The notes under the pieces: model-generated
Database searches by the model: none
Seen by the model: only the letters and a program-made list of their open reading frames with translations
What the model was told of the DNA's origin: nothing
Program-made: the position numbers and the translations under genes
Part shown: in pieces, positions 25,654-34,185 of the stretch
Position numbering within the stretch: the first letter of the stretch is position 1
Layout: each line of letters opens with the position of its first letter
Assembly (NCBI RefSeq): GCF_031180965.1
Contig: NZ_JAPSLH010000002.1
Span: 62,001-126,000, forward strand
From: Chelativorans sp.
GTDB lineage: Bacteria; Pseudomonadota; Alphaproteobacteria; Rhizobiales; Rhizobiaceae
Reading direction: 5' to 3'
DNA: 64,000 bases

Positions 25654-27029
25654 GCAGTTCCCGCCTGGAGGGGCTTTCCGTCAGGCAATTGGCGGAATGG
25701 GTCGCTTCGCGCCGGCTGAGCGTGGCCGAGGTCACCGCCTATTTTCTCGAGCGCATCGCCCGTTTCGACGAGCAGCTCCGTGGCTATAACCATGTCGCGG
25801 CCGACCGGGCGATGGCGGCGGCGCGCGAGCTCGACGCGCGCATCGCCAGGGGCGACAAGCCGGGCGCCCTCGCCGGCATCCCCATATCGGTGAAGGACAT
25901 TGTCGACGTCGAAGGACTGCCGGCCACTGGCGCGTCGGCTACCCGCAAGGGCCGCATTGCGTCCTCCGACGCCACGGTCGTGCGGCGGCTGAGACGGGCG
26001 GGCGCCATCGTCCTCGGAATGGCCAATTGTCACGAGCTAGCCTTTGGCGGCCCCTCCTTCGACCTGCCCTGCCCGCCGGCGCGCAATCCGTGGAACACGG
26101 ATTTCTTCTCCGGCGGCTCGTCAAGCGGTTCCGGCGTCACGGTCGCCGCGGGGCTGTGCCTGGGCTCCGTAGCGACGGACACAGCAGGCTCGATCCGTTT
26201 GCCTGCCACGCTCTGCGGCGTTGTCGGTCTCAAGCCCACCCATGGCGCGCTGCCGCTTGACGGCATCTCTCCGCTCTCGCTGTCCATGGACCATGTCGGA
26301 CCGATCGCAGCGACGGTGGACGACTGCCGCATCCTCTTTGCCGCAATGCGCGGTGAGTCGATGCCAGAGCCGCTGCCGCCCGAAGCTTCCTTTTCCGGCC
26401 TGCATCTCGGCATTCCCCGCAATGCGTGGGGTATTGGCGACCGGCTCGACGCCGATATGGGCGCCGCCTGGCAGGAGGCCATCGCCGTCGCCCGCTCCGG
26501 CGGAGCAACGATCGTTGAACTCGATCTGGAGGAACTGGAGACTTTCCATGCGCCCGCCATGGTGGTCATGATGCGCGAAGTCGCCGATGTCCACGCAGCG
26601 AAGGTAAGGCGCGACTTCTCCAGCTACGGCGAGATGTTCCGCGGCCGGGTGCTGATCGGCGACGCGATCGACGAAAAGGCTATGGAAACCGCCGGCCGCG
26701 CACGCGTCCTGCTCACCGAGCATCTTTCGCGCGCGCTGGAGACCGTCGACGCGATTCTAGCGCCGGGCGCGCTGACGCCGGCAACACTGCTGCGTGCAGT
26801 CAACAAATACTATTTCATGAAGGACCCCATCCCGAATGCGGTCGCTGCCTTCACCGGCCATCCCGCCCTTGCCTTTCCCTGCGGGCTCTCCTCGGCAAAG
26901 CTGCCCGTCGGCGTCCAACTCATCGGCTTGAAGGGCGCAGAGGAGCGGCTTTTCGACATCGCCGCGCGCTTTCTCCAAGCCCGGCCCGATTGGTCGCCGC
27001 GCCCCGTTTCGTTTTTCGAGGCGGCTTGA
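25650..27029 (+). CDS. Amidase-signature family amidase
   Basis: A 459-residue amidase. The Ser-cisSer-Lys triad is visible: Lys82 in SVKDIVD, Ser157 in the GGSSSGSG loop and the nucleophile Ser181 in TAGSIRLPA. Such enzymes hydrolyse carboxamides to acid and ammonia, or act as GatA-like transamidases. Its place between two duplicate peptide-type binding proteins suggests it cleaves the amide imported by this transporter. It is coupled to the small gene at 25480. No GatB-type gene is nearby, so a tRNA-amidotransferase role is unlikely. Confidence 0.92.
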   Translation: MSSSRLEGLSVRQLAEWVASRRLSVAEVTAYFLERIARFDEQLRGYNHVAADRAMAAARELDARIARGDKPGALAGIPISVKDIVDVEGLPATGASATRKGRIASSDATVVRRLRRAGAIVLGMANCHELAFGGPSFDLPCPPARNPWNTDFFSGGSSSGSGVTVAAGLCLGSVATDTAGSIRLPATLCGVVGLKPTHGALPLDGISPLSLSMDHVGPIAATVDDCRILFAAMRGESMPEPLPPEASFSGLHLGIPRNAWGIGDRLDADMGAAWQEAIAVARSGGATIVELDLEELETFHAPAMVVMMREVADVHAAKVRRDFSSYGEMFRGRVLIGDAIDEKAMETAGRARVLLTEHLSRALETVDAILAPGALTPATLLRAVNKYYFMKDPIPNAVAAFTGHPALAFPCGLSSAKLPVGVQLIGLKGAEERLFDIAARFLQARPDWSPRPVSFFEAA

Positions 27030-27204
27030 GCATGCACAGCAGCTTGCGTCCCGACACTTCGTCCGGCGCGGCGGGATTGTGTCGGCTCCTATCCCGGAGA
27101 GGCAAGCCTGCCGCGTTGACAAGCCACCGCCGCAGGGAACACTCTCGCCATCCCGCCGGGTGGAGAGCGGGAAGAAAAGAACGATACCGCACAGGGGAAC
27201 TTGA

Positions 27205-28689
27205 ATGAACGACACCTTCAGACGGGTGCTTGCAGCCGCCGTTTTTTCTGCGGGGAGCCTTACGGCCGGGGCGGTCCTTGCCCAGTCGATCACCATCGCC
27301 ATCGGTTCCGAGCCTTCCACGCTGGACCCGCAATTGCGTGACGACGGCGGCGAGCGCCAGGTCAACGACAATATCTACGAAACGCTGCTCGCCAGAACGC
27401 CGACCGGGGAGCTGGTGCCGAGCCTTGCCGCTGAGATGCCCAAGCAGATCGATGATCTGACCTGGGAGTTCACGTTGCGCGAGGGCGTCACCTTCCACAA
27501 TGGCGAGCCCTTCAACGCCGATGCCGTGGTCTACAGCGTCAAGCGAGTCGTTGCTCCGGAGAACGCTTCAGAGCAGATGGCCTATCTAGGTACGATCGCG
27601 GGTGCCGAGAAGGTGGATGACTACAAGGTGCGCATCACCACCAGCGGCCCTGATCCCATCCTGCCCTCGCGTATGTACTGGATGAAGATTGTGCCGCCGA
27701 AGCATGCGGAGGAAGCTGATCTTGCCGCCCAGCCGGTCGGCACGGGCCCGTACAAGTTCGTATCTTGGAACCGGGGTTCCGACATCACGCTGGAAGCAAA
27801 TGCCGACCACCGCGACGGTGCGCCCGACGTCGAGCAGGTGACCTACCGTTTCGTCACCGAGCCCGGAACGCGGCTTTCCGGCCTGATGGCGGGCGAGTTC
27901 GACGTGATCGTGAATCTCCCGCCCGAGTTCACGGCCACCGTCCCCAAGTTCGCGGCAGTGCGCGGCATCGAAACGTCGACTATCATCCTCTCGACGGACA
28001 ACGAAGCGACGCGCGATCCGCGTGTCCGCCAGGCGCTGAACATTGCCATCGACAGGAAGGCCATCGCCGACAACCTGTTTCTCGGCTATGCGGAAGTGGC
28101 CAAGGGCCAATTGATCCATCCGAACGCGTTCGGTTTCAACAAGAGCATCGAAGCCTACCCCTATGACCCGGATCGCGCGCGCCAGCTGCTGGCCGAAGCG
28201 GGCGCGGAAGGAAGCACGATCGAGCTCCTCGGGGAATCCGGCAGGTGGCTGAAGGACCGCGAGGTTATTGAGGCGGTGGCCGGCTACTGGACCGAAATCG
28301 GACTGAAGGTGGACGTGCAGATCGAGGAGTTCTCGCGCTATCTCGACCGGCTCTTCGACATGAAAGTGCGCCCGGACGCCTATTTCGTGCTCAATTCCAA
28401 TGAACTCTTCGACGCCGACCGCGAGATGTCCTTTGCCTATGAGGCGGGCGCCGGCGGCGCCTCGAACTCCGAAAAGGAGTTGGCGGAAACGATTCGCGCC
28501 GCCCGCACCGAGACAGATCTTGAGGAACGCTCCACTCTCTACGACAAGCTCACCGCCAAGCTCCACGAAGAAGCCTTTGACGTGCCCCTCTTCAACCATC
28601 AGGACATCTACGGCATGTCCGCCCGGATGGAATGGCAGCCGCGTGTTGACGGCAAGCTCATAGTAAAGGAAATGTCGGTCGCCGAGTAG
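27205..28689 (+). CDS. ABC transporter solute-binding protein, family 5 (peptide/nickel type), copy 2
   Basis: A 494-residue periplasmic protein, clearly a paralogue of the one at 23966. The signal peptide ends near VLAQS and the mature parts are near-identical in blocks, diverging most between about residues 330 and 450, where the ligand-contacting lobe would be. The duplicates may bind related ligands with different preference while using one permease. AGGGGAA precedes the ATG. It is 35 bases upstream of the first permease gene. Confidence 0.93.
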   Translation: MNDTFRRVLAAAVFSAGSLTAGAVLAQSITIAIGSEPSTLDPQLRDDGGERQVNDNIYETLLARTPTGELVPSLAAEMPKQIDDLTWEFTLREGVTFHNGEPFNADAVVYSVKRVVAPENASEQMAYLGTIAGAEKVDDYKVRITTSGPDPILPSRMYWMKIVPPKHAEEADLAAQPVGTGPYKFVSWNRGSDITLEANADHRDGAPDVEQVTYRFVTEPGTRLSGLMAGEFDVIVNLPPEFTATVPKFAAVRGIETSTIILSTDNEATRDPRVRQALNIAIDRKAIADNLFLGYAEVAKGQLIHPNAFGFNKSIEAYPYDPDRARQLLAEAGAEGSTIELLGESGRWLKDREVIEAVAGYWTEIGLKVDVQIEEFSRYLDRLFDMKVRPDAYFVLNSNELFDADREMSFAYEAGAGGASNSEKELAETIRAARTETDLEERSTLYDKLTAKLHEEAFDVPLFNHQDIYGMSARMEWQPRVDGKLIVKEMSVAE

Positions 28690-28724
28690 GGCAGTCCCCG
28701 AGGCAACCGATCGAAAGAAGGCGC

Positions 28725-29645
28725 ATGGGCTCATTCATCCTGCGCAGACTCTGGCAAGGTCTGCTGGTCGTCCTAGGCGTGACGCTGACGGTCTTCGTCG
28801 TCACCCGCGTCTTCGGCGACCCGGTGAGCCTGATGCTGCCGCTTACGGCTACGGCCGAACAACGCGCCGCCTTTGCTCATGAGATCGGGCTCGACCGGCC
28901 GCTGCTCGTGCAGTTTCTCGGCTTCATGCGCGACCTCGTCGCGCTGGACTTCGGCAACAGCCTGTGGCAGCGGCGTCCGGCCATCGAGGTCGTCTTCGAG
29001 CGTCTGCCCAACACGCTGCTTCTGATCGTCGCCGGATTGGGGTTCGCCATCCTGGCGTCCATTCCGCTCGGCATCATCGCGGCGCTTCGGCCCGGCGGTA
29101 TCGTGGATCGGCTGACTGTCAGCCTCGGCCTCATCGGCCTTTCCATGCCGCAGTTCTGGGTCGGCCTTCTCTTCATCGTCATTTTCGCTGTGCAGCTGAA
29201 GCTGCTGCCGACGTCCGGAATGGGAACCCCGGCGCATCTTATCCTGCCCGCTCTGACGCTGGGTCTCACGCCTCTTGCGCGTCTGACGCTGCTGGTACGC
29301 TCCTCGATGATCGACGAATTGAACCAGCAATATATCAAGGCCGCCCGCGCCAAGGGCCTGGGCCTCAGCCGCATCCTTGGCGTACACGCCCTGCGCAATG
29401 TCCTGATCTCGTTCCTGACGCTGACCGGCTGGGAACTGATCTCGATCCTGGCCGGCTATACGGTGGTGGTCGAGACGGTCTTCGCCTGGCCGGGGCTCGG
29501 CCTCACCGCCATGCAGGCGATCCAGCGCGGAGACCTGTTCCTGATGCAGGCGATCGTCTTTTCCATCGCGTTTCTCATCGTGCTGATCAACATCGCGCTC
29601 GACATCGCCTTCAAGATGATCGACCCGCGCATCAACCTCAACTGA
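28725..29645 (+). CDS. Dipeptide-type ABC transporter permease (DppB type)
   Basis: A 306-residue inner-membrane protein with six helices. The N-terminus FILRRLWQGLLVVLGVTL and the cytoplasmic loop YIKAARAKGLGLSRILGVHA are characteristic of DppB/OppB permeases. It forms the membrane channel with the product of the next gene, 7 bases downstream. The AGAAGG ribosome site is suitably placed. Confidence 0.94.
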   Translation: MGSFILRRLWQGLLVVLGVTLTVFVVTRVFGDPVSLMLPLTATAEQRAAFAHEIGLDRPLLVQFLGFMRDLVALDFGNSLWQRRPAIEVVFERLPNTLLLIVAGLGFAILASIPLGIIAALRPGGIVDRLTVSLGLIGLSMPQFWVGLLFIVIFAVQLKLLPTSGMGTPAHLILPALTLGLTPLARLTLLVRSSMIDELNQQYIKAARAKGLGLSRILGVHALRNVLISFLTLTGWELISILAGYTVVVETVFAWPGLGLTAMQAIQRGDLFLMQAIVFSIAFLIVLINIALDIAFKMIDPRINLN

Positions 29646-29652
29646 GACTGCC

Positions 29653-30630
29653 GTGTCCAGCGCCTCCACCTCATCCCTTCCATTGGCGCTCTCCGGCGGC
29701 ACGCGCCTTGCCGGCGGCTTCCTGCGCGAATTGTGGCACGACAAGCCCGCCGCCATCGGCCTGCTGGTGATCCTCCTCATCATCGCCATGGCGATCTTCG
29801 CGCCGCTGATCGCGCCCTATGATCCCGCCGCGCAATCCCTAATCGCGCGGCTGAAGCCGCCCGCGTGGCTAGCCGGCGGAAGCTGGGCGCACCCGCTCGG
29901 CACGGACCATCTCGGTCGCGACGTGCTTTCGCGCGTCATCTGGGGCTCCCGCGCCACGCTTCTCATCGGCTTCAGCGTGGTTCTTCTGGCCGGTACTTTC
30001 GGCGTCATTGTCGGGCTATGGGCGGGTTACGCGGGCGGGCGCGTCGACAGCCTCGTAATGCGCCTCGTCGATATTCAGGTGTCCTTTCCTGGCATCCTGC
30101 TCATTCTGCTGATCGTTTCCGTCATCGGCCCGAGCATCACGACCATGATCGTCGTGCTGGCTGTCACCAACTGGATGGTTTATGCAAGGCAGGTGCGCGG
30201 GATTGTCATGTCCGTGCGCCAGACGGCCTATGTGGAAGCCGCGGAGGTGATCGGCTGCCGGCCCGGGCGCGTCATCTTCCGCCATATCCTGCCAAATCTC
30301 TTCTCGCCGATTCTCACGGTGGCTATCCTGGAATTCACGAACATCGTGCTCGCCGAAGCAGCGATCTCCTTCCTGGGTCTGGGGGTGCAGCCGCCGGCCA
30401 CCAGCTGGGGCCTCGATGTCGCCGCCGCGCGCGATTACATCTTCATCGCCTGGTGGCTGATCACCTTCCCCGGCCTCAGCATCGTCGCCACCGTCCTGTC
30501 GGTCAATCTGTTCGCGAATTGGGTGCGCATCACCGCCGACCCGCAGGAGCGGGAGAAGCGGTTTGCCCGCGCGCAGGCCGCCAAGCGCCGGCGGGCGCGT
30601 GGCGATCAAGCGACGGTTCCTGCCGAATGA
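29653..30630 (+). CDS. Dipeptide-type ABC transporter permease (DppC type)
   Basis: A 325-residue permease with an N-terminal helix (about residues 34-56), the LGTDHLGRDVLSRVIWGSR segment typical of DppC/OppC and the coupling loop YVEAAEVIGCRPGRVIFRHI. It begins with GTG. The C-terminal tail (about 295-325) is Arg/Ala-rich and probably disordered. The stop codon overlaps the next start (ATGA), coupling it to the ATPase gene. Confidence 0.94.
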   Translation: MSSASTSSLPLALSGGTRLAGGFLRELWHDKPAAIGLLVILLIIAMAIFAPLIAPYDPAAQSLIARLKPPAWLAGGSWAHPLGTDHLGRDVLSRVIWGSRATLLIGFSVVLLAGTFGVIVGLWAGYAGGRVDSLVMRLVDIQVSFPGILLILLIVSVIGPSITTMIVVLAVTNWMVYARQVRGIVMSVRQTAYVEAAEVIGCRPGRVIFRHILPNLFSPILTVAILEFTNIVLAEAAISFLGLGVQPPATSWGLDVAAARDYIFIAWWLITFPGLSIVATVLSVNLFANWVRITADPQEREKRFARAQAAKRRRARGDQATVPAE

Positions 30631-31640
30631 GCACGCCCGAGCCCCTCCTTGAAGTCGAGCAGCTACGCGTGGAGTTCGAAACCCGCGCCGGGATAGTCCA
30701 CGCGCTCAACGATGTCTCCTTTTCCATCGCCAAGGGTGAGACGCTCGGCATCGTGGGCGAGTCGGGCTCGGGCAAGAGCGTTACGGCCCAGGCGGTCATG
30801 GGCCTGGTCGACCTGCCCGGCCGCATCTGCGGCGGCGATATGCGCTGGCGCGGCCGCAGCCTTCTCGGGCGCGAAGGCCAGCGCTACGGCCGCTCCATAC
30901 GCGGCAAGGAAGTGGCGATGGTCTTCCAAGATCCCATGACCTCGCTGAACCCGCTGCTCACCATCGGCACACAGCTATGCGAGGTGACGGAGCGCCATCT
31001 CGGCCTCACGCGGGCGCAAGCCCGGGGACGCGCGGAGGAACTACTCGCGGCGGTGGGCATCAGCGCACCGGCCCGCCGGCTTGGGCAGCATCCGCACGAG
31101 CTCTCGGGGGGCATGCGCCAGCGCGTCATGATTGCCATGGCGATCGCCTGCGAGCCGAAGCTCCTGATCGCCGACGAGCCCACCACAGCGCTCGACGTCA
31201 CGATACAGGCGCAGATCCTGGAACTGATCGCCGAACTCCAGCAGAAGCTTGGTCTTGCCGTGATCCTCATCACCCATGATCTCGGCGTGGTCGCGGGCCT
31301 CTGTCACCGGGTAGCGGTGATGTATGCGGGACGCATCGTCGAGAGCGCGGATGCCGATGCGCTCTTCACGCATCCTGCCCATCCCTACACGCAGGGCCTG
31401 CTGCGCTCGACGCCGAGCCTGGACGTGGTGGAGGAACGGCTTGCCTCGATCGAAGGAACGCCGCCCAGCCTGCTCGACCCTCCGCCGGGATGCCCTTTCC
31501 GCCCGCGCTGCCCGGTAGCTTTCCATCGCTGTCTGGAAATGCCGCCCATGGCACCGGTGATCGCCGGCGGGGAGGCCGCCTGCTGGTGGGCCATGGAGAG
31601 GGCGTTGCCGGAGAACGCATTTCTCGGGACGGCGGACTAA
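30627..31640 (+). CDS. Dipeptide-type ABC transporter ATP-binding protein (DppD type)
   Basis: A 337-residue ATPase. Walker A is GESGSGKS (near residues 39-46), the signature is LSGGMRQR, Walker B is LLIADEPTTALD, and the C-terminal oligopeptide-transporter motif (PPGCPFRPRCPVAFHRC) holds the cysteines that bind an iron-sulfur cluster in some homologues. The ATG at 30627, overlapping the previous stop, is the natural start. The partner ATPase follows after 4 bases. Confidence 0.94.
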   Translation: MSTPEPLLEVEQLRVEFETRAGIVHALNDVSFSIAKGETLGIVGESGSGKSVTAQAVMGLVDLPGRICGGDMRWRGRSLLGREGQRYGRSIRGKEVAMVFQDPMTSLNPLLTIGTQLCEVTERHLGLTRAQARGRAEELLAAVGISAPARRLGQHPHELSGGMRQRVMIAMAIACEPKLLIADEPTTALDVTIQAQILELIAELQQKLGLAVILITHDLGVVAGLCHRVAVMYAGRIVESADADALFTHPAHPYTQGLLRSTPSLDVVEERLASIEGTPPSLLDPPPGCPFRPRCPVAFHRCLEMPPMAPVIAGGEAACWWAMERALPENAFLGTAD

Positions 31641-31644
31641 AGTC

Positions 31645-32652
31645 ATGCTCCAGACATATGGCACCGCCCGCGCCGGCACCGCACCGATCCTGAAGGTAGA
31701 GGATCTCGCCGTCGAATACCCGCTTGGCAAGGGCTTCCTCTGGAAGCCGAAGCGGACCTTCAGCGCCTTGGATGGCATTTCCTTCGAGCTTGCGCGCGGC
31801 GAGACACTCGGCCTCGTCGGCGAGTCGGGTTCCGGCAAGACAACGATCGGCCGGGCGGTCCTGCGCCGCGTGGCGGCGGCCAGGGGCCGGATCATCTTCG
31901 ACGGCAAGGACATCACCGATCTTGCCGGCGAGAAGCTGCGCCGCATCCGCGCACGCATGCAACTCGTGCTGCAAGACCCCTATGCAAGCCTCAACCCACG
32001 CATGCGGGTCCTCGACATCGTCGCCGAGCCGCTGCTCGTGCACGGCGTGGTGCGCAATCTGGAGGAGGCCCGTCCCCGCGTCCGCGAACTGCTCCGTCTC
32101 GTCGGCCTTCCCGCCGACGCGCATGAGCGGCACCCACACGCCTTCTCCGGTGGGCAGCGCCAGCGCATCGGCATCGCCCGCGCACTGGCGCTGAAGCCGG
32201 AATTGATCGTTGCCGACGAACCTGTCTCGGCGCTCGACGTTTCCGTCCGTGCGCAGGTGGTGAACCTCTTGCAGGACCTGCAGCAGCAGTTCGGCCTCAG
32301 CTACCTTTTCATTGCGCACGATCTTTCCGTGGTGCGCCACATCTCGCAACGGGTGGCCATTCTCTATGCCGGGCGCGTGGTGGAACTGGCCGACCGCGAG
32401 GCCATCTACACCAGCCCGAGGCATCCCTATACCGAGGCGCTGCTTTCGGCCGTGCCGATCGCCAATCCTAGTCTGCAGCGGGCCCGCAAGAGGATCGTCT
32501 ACAAGAGCGAGGTGCCGGACCTGGTCAATCCGCCCGCCGGCTGCCGTTTCCACACGCGCTGCCCCTGGGCAAGCGACCGCTGCCGCACCGAGGCTCCGCC
32601 TCTCATGGAAAAGGCACCGAAACACTTCGTCGCCTGCTGGCACCGGGACTGA
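31645..32652 (+). CDS. Dipeptide-type ABC transporter ATP-binding protein (DppF type)
   Basis: A 335-residue ATPase with Walker A GESGSGKTT, the signature FSGGQRQRI, Walker B LIVADEPVSALD and a C-terminal Cys-containing segment (PAGCRFHTRCPWA). It completes the heterodimeric ATPase of the DppBCDF-type transporter. It is the last gene of the operon; the following 131 bases hold no supported gene. Confidence 0.94.
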   Translation: MLQTYGTARAGTAPILKVEDLAVEYPLGKGFLWKPKRTFSALDGISFELARGETLGLVGESGSGKTTIGRAVLRRVAAARGRIIFDGKDITDLAGEKLRRIRARMQLVLQDPYASLNPRMRVLDIVAEPLLVHGVVRNLEEARPRVRELLRLVGLPADAHERHPHAFSGGQRQRIGIARALALKPELIVADEPVSALDVSVRAQVVNLLQDLQQQFGLSYLFIAHDLSVVRHISQRVAILYAGRVVELADREAIYTSPRHPYTEALLSAVPIANPSLQRARKRIVYKSEVPDLVNPPAGCRFHTRCPWASDRCRTEAPPLMEKAPKHFVACWHRD

Positions 32653-32783
32653 CTGCCGGCGGCGCCATTCAGCACCGGCGCACTGTGACCGTTGCGGGGT
32701 GGGATCGCGCCTTACCGCGACTTCTGTTGGTGCTTGCCAGCGACCTCGGCTATGAGGCTCATGGCAGCAGATGCGGGGTGAAC

Positions 32784-33527
32784 ATGGGAACTGTGGTTGA
32801 TCGGTGGCGGCCCGAGACGGGAGCCGGAGGGTATGCGCGGGACGACGAGGCGGTGGAATTCTACACACGGCTCAACGCGCTGGTGACTCCGGACATGGTC
32901 GTGCTCGATCTCGGCGCCGGGCGCGGCTCCCGCTTCGACGAGGGCAGCGCGCCTTTCCGCAGGACATTCTGCAACTTCCGTGGCCGCGTCAGGCGGGTGA
33001 TCGGCATGGATGTCGATCCGGTCGTGATGAGCCATCCGGCGCTCGATGAGGCGCATGTGATCGAGCCGGGCGGGCGCCTGCCCCTGGCAGACGGCAGTGT
33101 CGACATGATCATCTGCGAGTGGGTGCTCGAGCATGTCGAGCATCCGAAGGAATTCGCGCAGGAGATCCACCGGGTCCTGAAGCCCGGCGGCTGGTTCTGC
33201 GCCCTCACCCCCAACCGGTTCGGCTATGTCGGGATCGGCAACACGCTCCTTCCGGAGGCGCTGAAAGGCAGGTTGATGCGGGTATTGTGGCCCGAGCGGC
33301 CGAGGGAGGATGCCTTCCCGACCTTCTACCGCCTGAACACCCTGCGCCGCATCGGCCAGGTCTTCGGTGAGGAAAACTGGGCGCACCACAGCTATGCGTC
33401 CAACGGCACGCCAAAATATCACGGCGGGACGGCCGTGGGTTTTGCTTTCGTTTCCCTCTTCCAGTCGCTCATGCCGCCGCCGATGCGCACAAACCTGATG
33501 GTTTATTTGCGCAAGCGTCCGCATTGA
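32784..33527 (+). CDS. Class I SAM-dependent methyltransferase
   Basis: A 247-residue methyltransferase. Motif I is LDLGAGRGSRF (residues 41-51), the acidic residue after beta-2 lies in IGMDVDPVV, motif IV is DMIICEWVLEHVEHP and the post-motif reads LKPGGWFCALTPN. The C-terminal half contains FPTFYRLNTLRRI and is not diagnostic of the substrate. The ATG at 32784 with GGGGTG upstream is preferred over a start at 32685. It stands alone between the peptide operon and a convergent secreted-protein gene. Confidence 0.86.
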   Translation: MGTVVDRWRPETGAGGYARDDEAVEFYTRLNALVTPDMVVLDLGAGRGSRFDEGSAPFRRTFCNFRGRVRRVIGMDVDPVVMSHPALDEAHVIEPGGRLPLADGSVDMIICEWVLEHVEHPKEFAQEIHRVLKPGGWFCALTPNRFGYVGIGNTLLPEALKGRLMRVLWPERPREDAFPTFYRLNTLRRIGQVFGEENWAHHSYASNGTPKYHGGTAVGFAFVSLFQSLMPPPMRTNLMVYLRKRPH

Positions 33528-33590
33528 TACGTAGGAGTAGTTTCCGGCCGCAAGGGCAACACGGCTAGATCGATAGGAAGCAATCTCCCG

Positions 33591-33640
33591 CGACTCTCTC
33601 GATGCGAGTCGTAACCCCGGCTGGCATCAGCCGGGGTTAC
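33591..33640. terminator. Paired hairpins between convergent genes (probable bidirectional terminator)
   Basis: GTAACCCCGGCT (33611-33622) and AGCCGGGGTTAC (33629-33640) form a perfect 12-base stem with a 6-base loop. A weaker stem, CGACTC (33591-33596) with GAGTCG (33606-33611), lies next to it. They sit between the converging genes ending at 33527 and 33655. No T-tract is present on either strand. Confidence 0.6.
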
Positions 33641-33654
33641 GGTTGACTTCGTGC

Positions 33655-34089
33655 TCAGCCACCGCCGCCGGCAGCCCCGTCATCGGTCCCGCCGGTGTCG
33701 TCACCGTCGTCCGTGCCCGTGCCGCCGCCATCCGTGTCGGTGCCGCCGGTGTCGTCGCCGTCGTCGTCGGCCCCGCCACCGTTGTTGCCACCGCCGCTGC
33801 CACCATTGTCGGTGCTGTCGTCGTCGTTACCGTCGTCGCTCGTTCCGCCGGCTGCTGCGTCAGCCGGCACCATGCCCGGAGGGCATGCTCCCGGTGCCTC
33901 AGCCGTGGGCGTGTCCTGGCCGGACGGCTGGAAATCCGCGGTTCCGCCTGTGGCCTCCACGCAATCTCCCGGAGCCATCGCCTCGCCTTGGGGCACCAGC
34001 CTCCATATTCGCTGGGTGGTGTCCTGCGCGGCGGCAGGGGCCGCCATGCCAAGCAAGACGGTGGATGCTATCAAGAGTTTCCTACGCAT
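33655..34089 (-). CDS. Secreted Asp/Gly/Thr-rich low-complexity protein
   Basis: A 144-residue protein. It has a Sec signal peptide (MRRKLLIASTVLLGMAAPAAAQ), a short domain with two cysteines (near residues 43 and 68) and then a C-terminal half made almost only of Asp, Gly, Thr, Asn and Ser, with repeated DDGDDTGGTD-like units. GGAGAG precedes the ATG at 34089. The acidic repeats resemble calcium-binding or spacer segments of cell-surface proteins, but no canonical calcium nonapeptide (GGxGxDxxx) is seen. Function unknown. Confidence 0.68.
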   Translation of the reverse strand: MRRKLLIASTVLLGMAAPAAAQDTTQRIWRLVPQGEAMAPGDCVEATGGTADFQPSGQDTPTAEAPGACPPGMVPADAAAGGTSDDGNDDDSTDNGGSGGGNNGGGADDDGDDTGGTDTDGGGTGTDDGDDTGGTDDGAAGGGG

Positions 34090-34185
34090 GTGCTCTCCTT
34101 CCTCGGACATAATCAGCGACCGAACCGGAGAGCCTCGTTTAGGTTCCGTCAGGCCCGCAACCTATGCGATCCCTCCGGCATCCGG

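Noticed and set aside
27116-27144. TTGACA upstream of the second peptide-type binding protein as a separate promoter.
   Set aside because: No acceptable -10 element at 16-18 bases; may simply be read through from the amidase gene.
33655-33870. Repetitive GTCGTC/GCCGCC-like DNA considered as a tandem repeat or CRISPR-like array.
   Set aside because: It is the coding repeat of the Asp/Gly/Thr-rich protein; units are irregular and without spacers.
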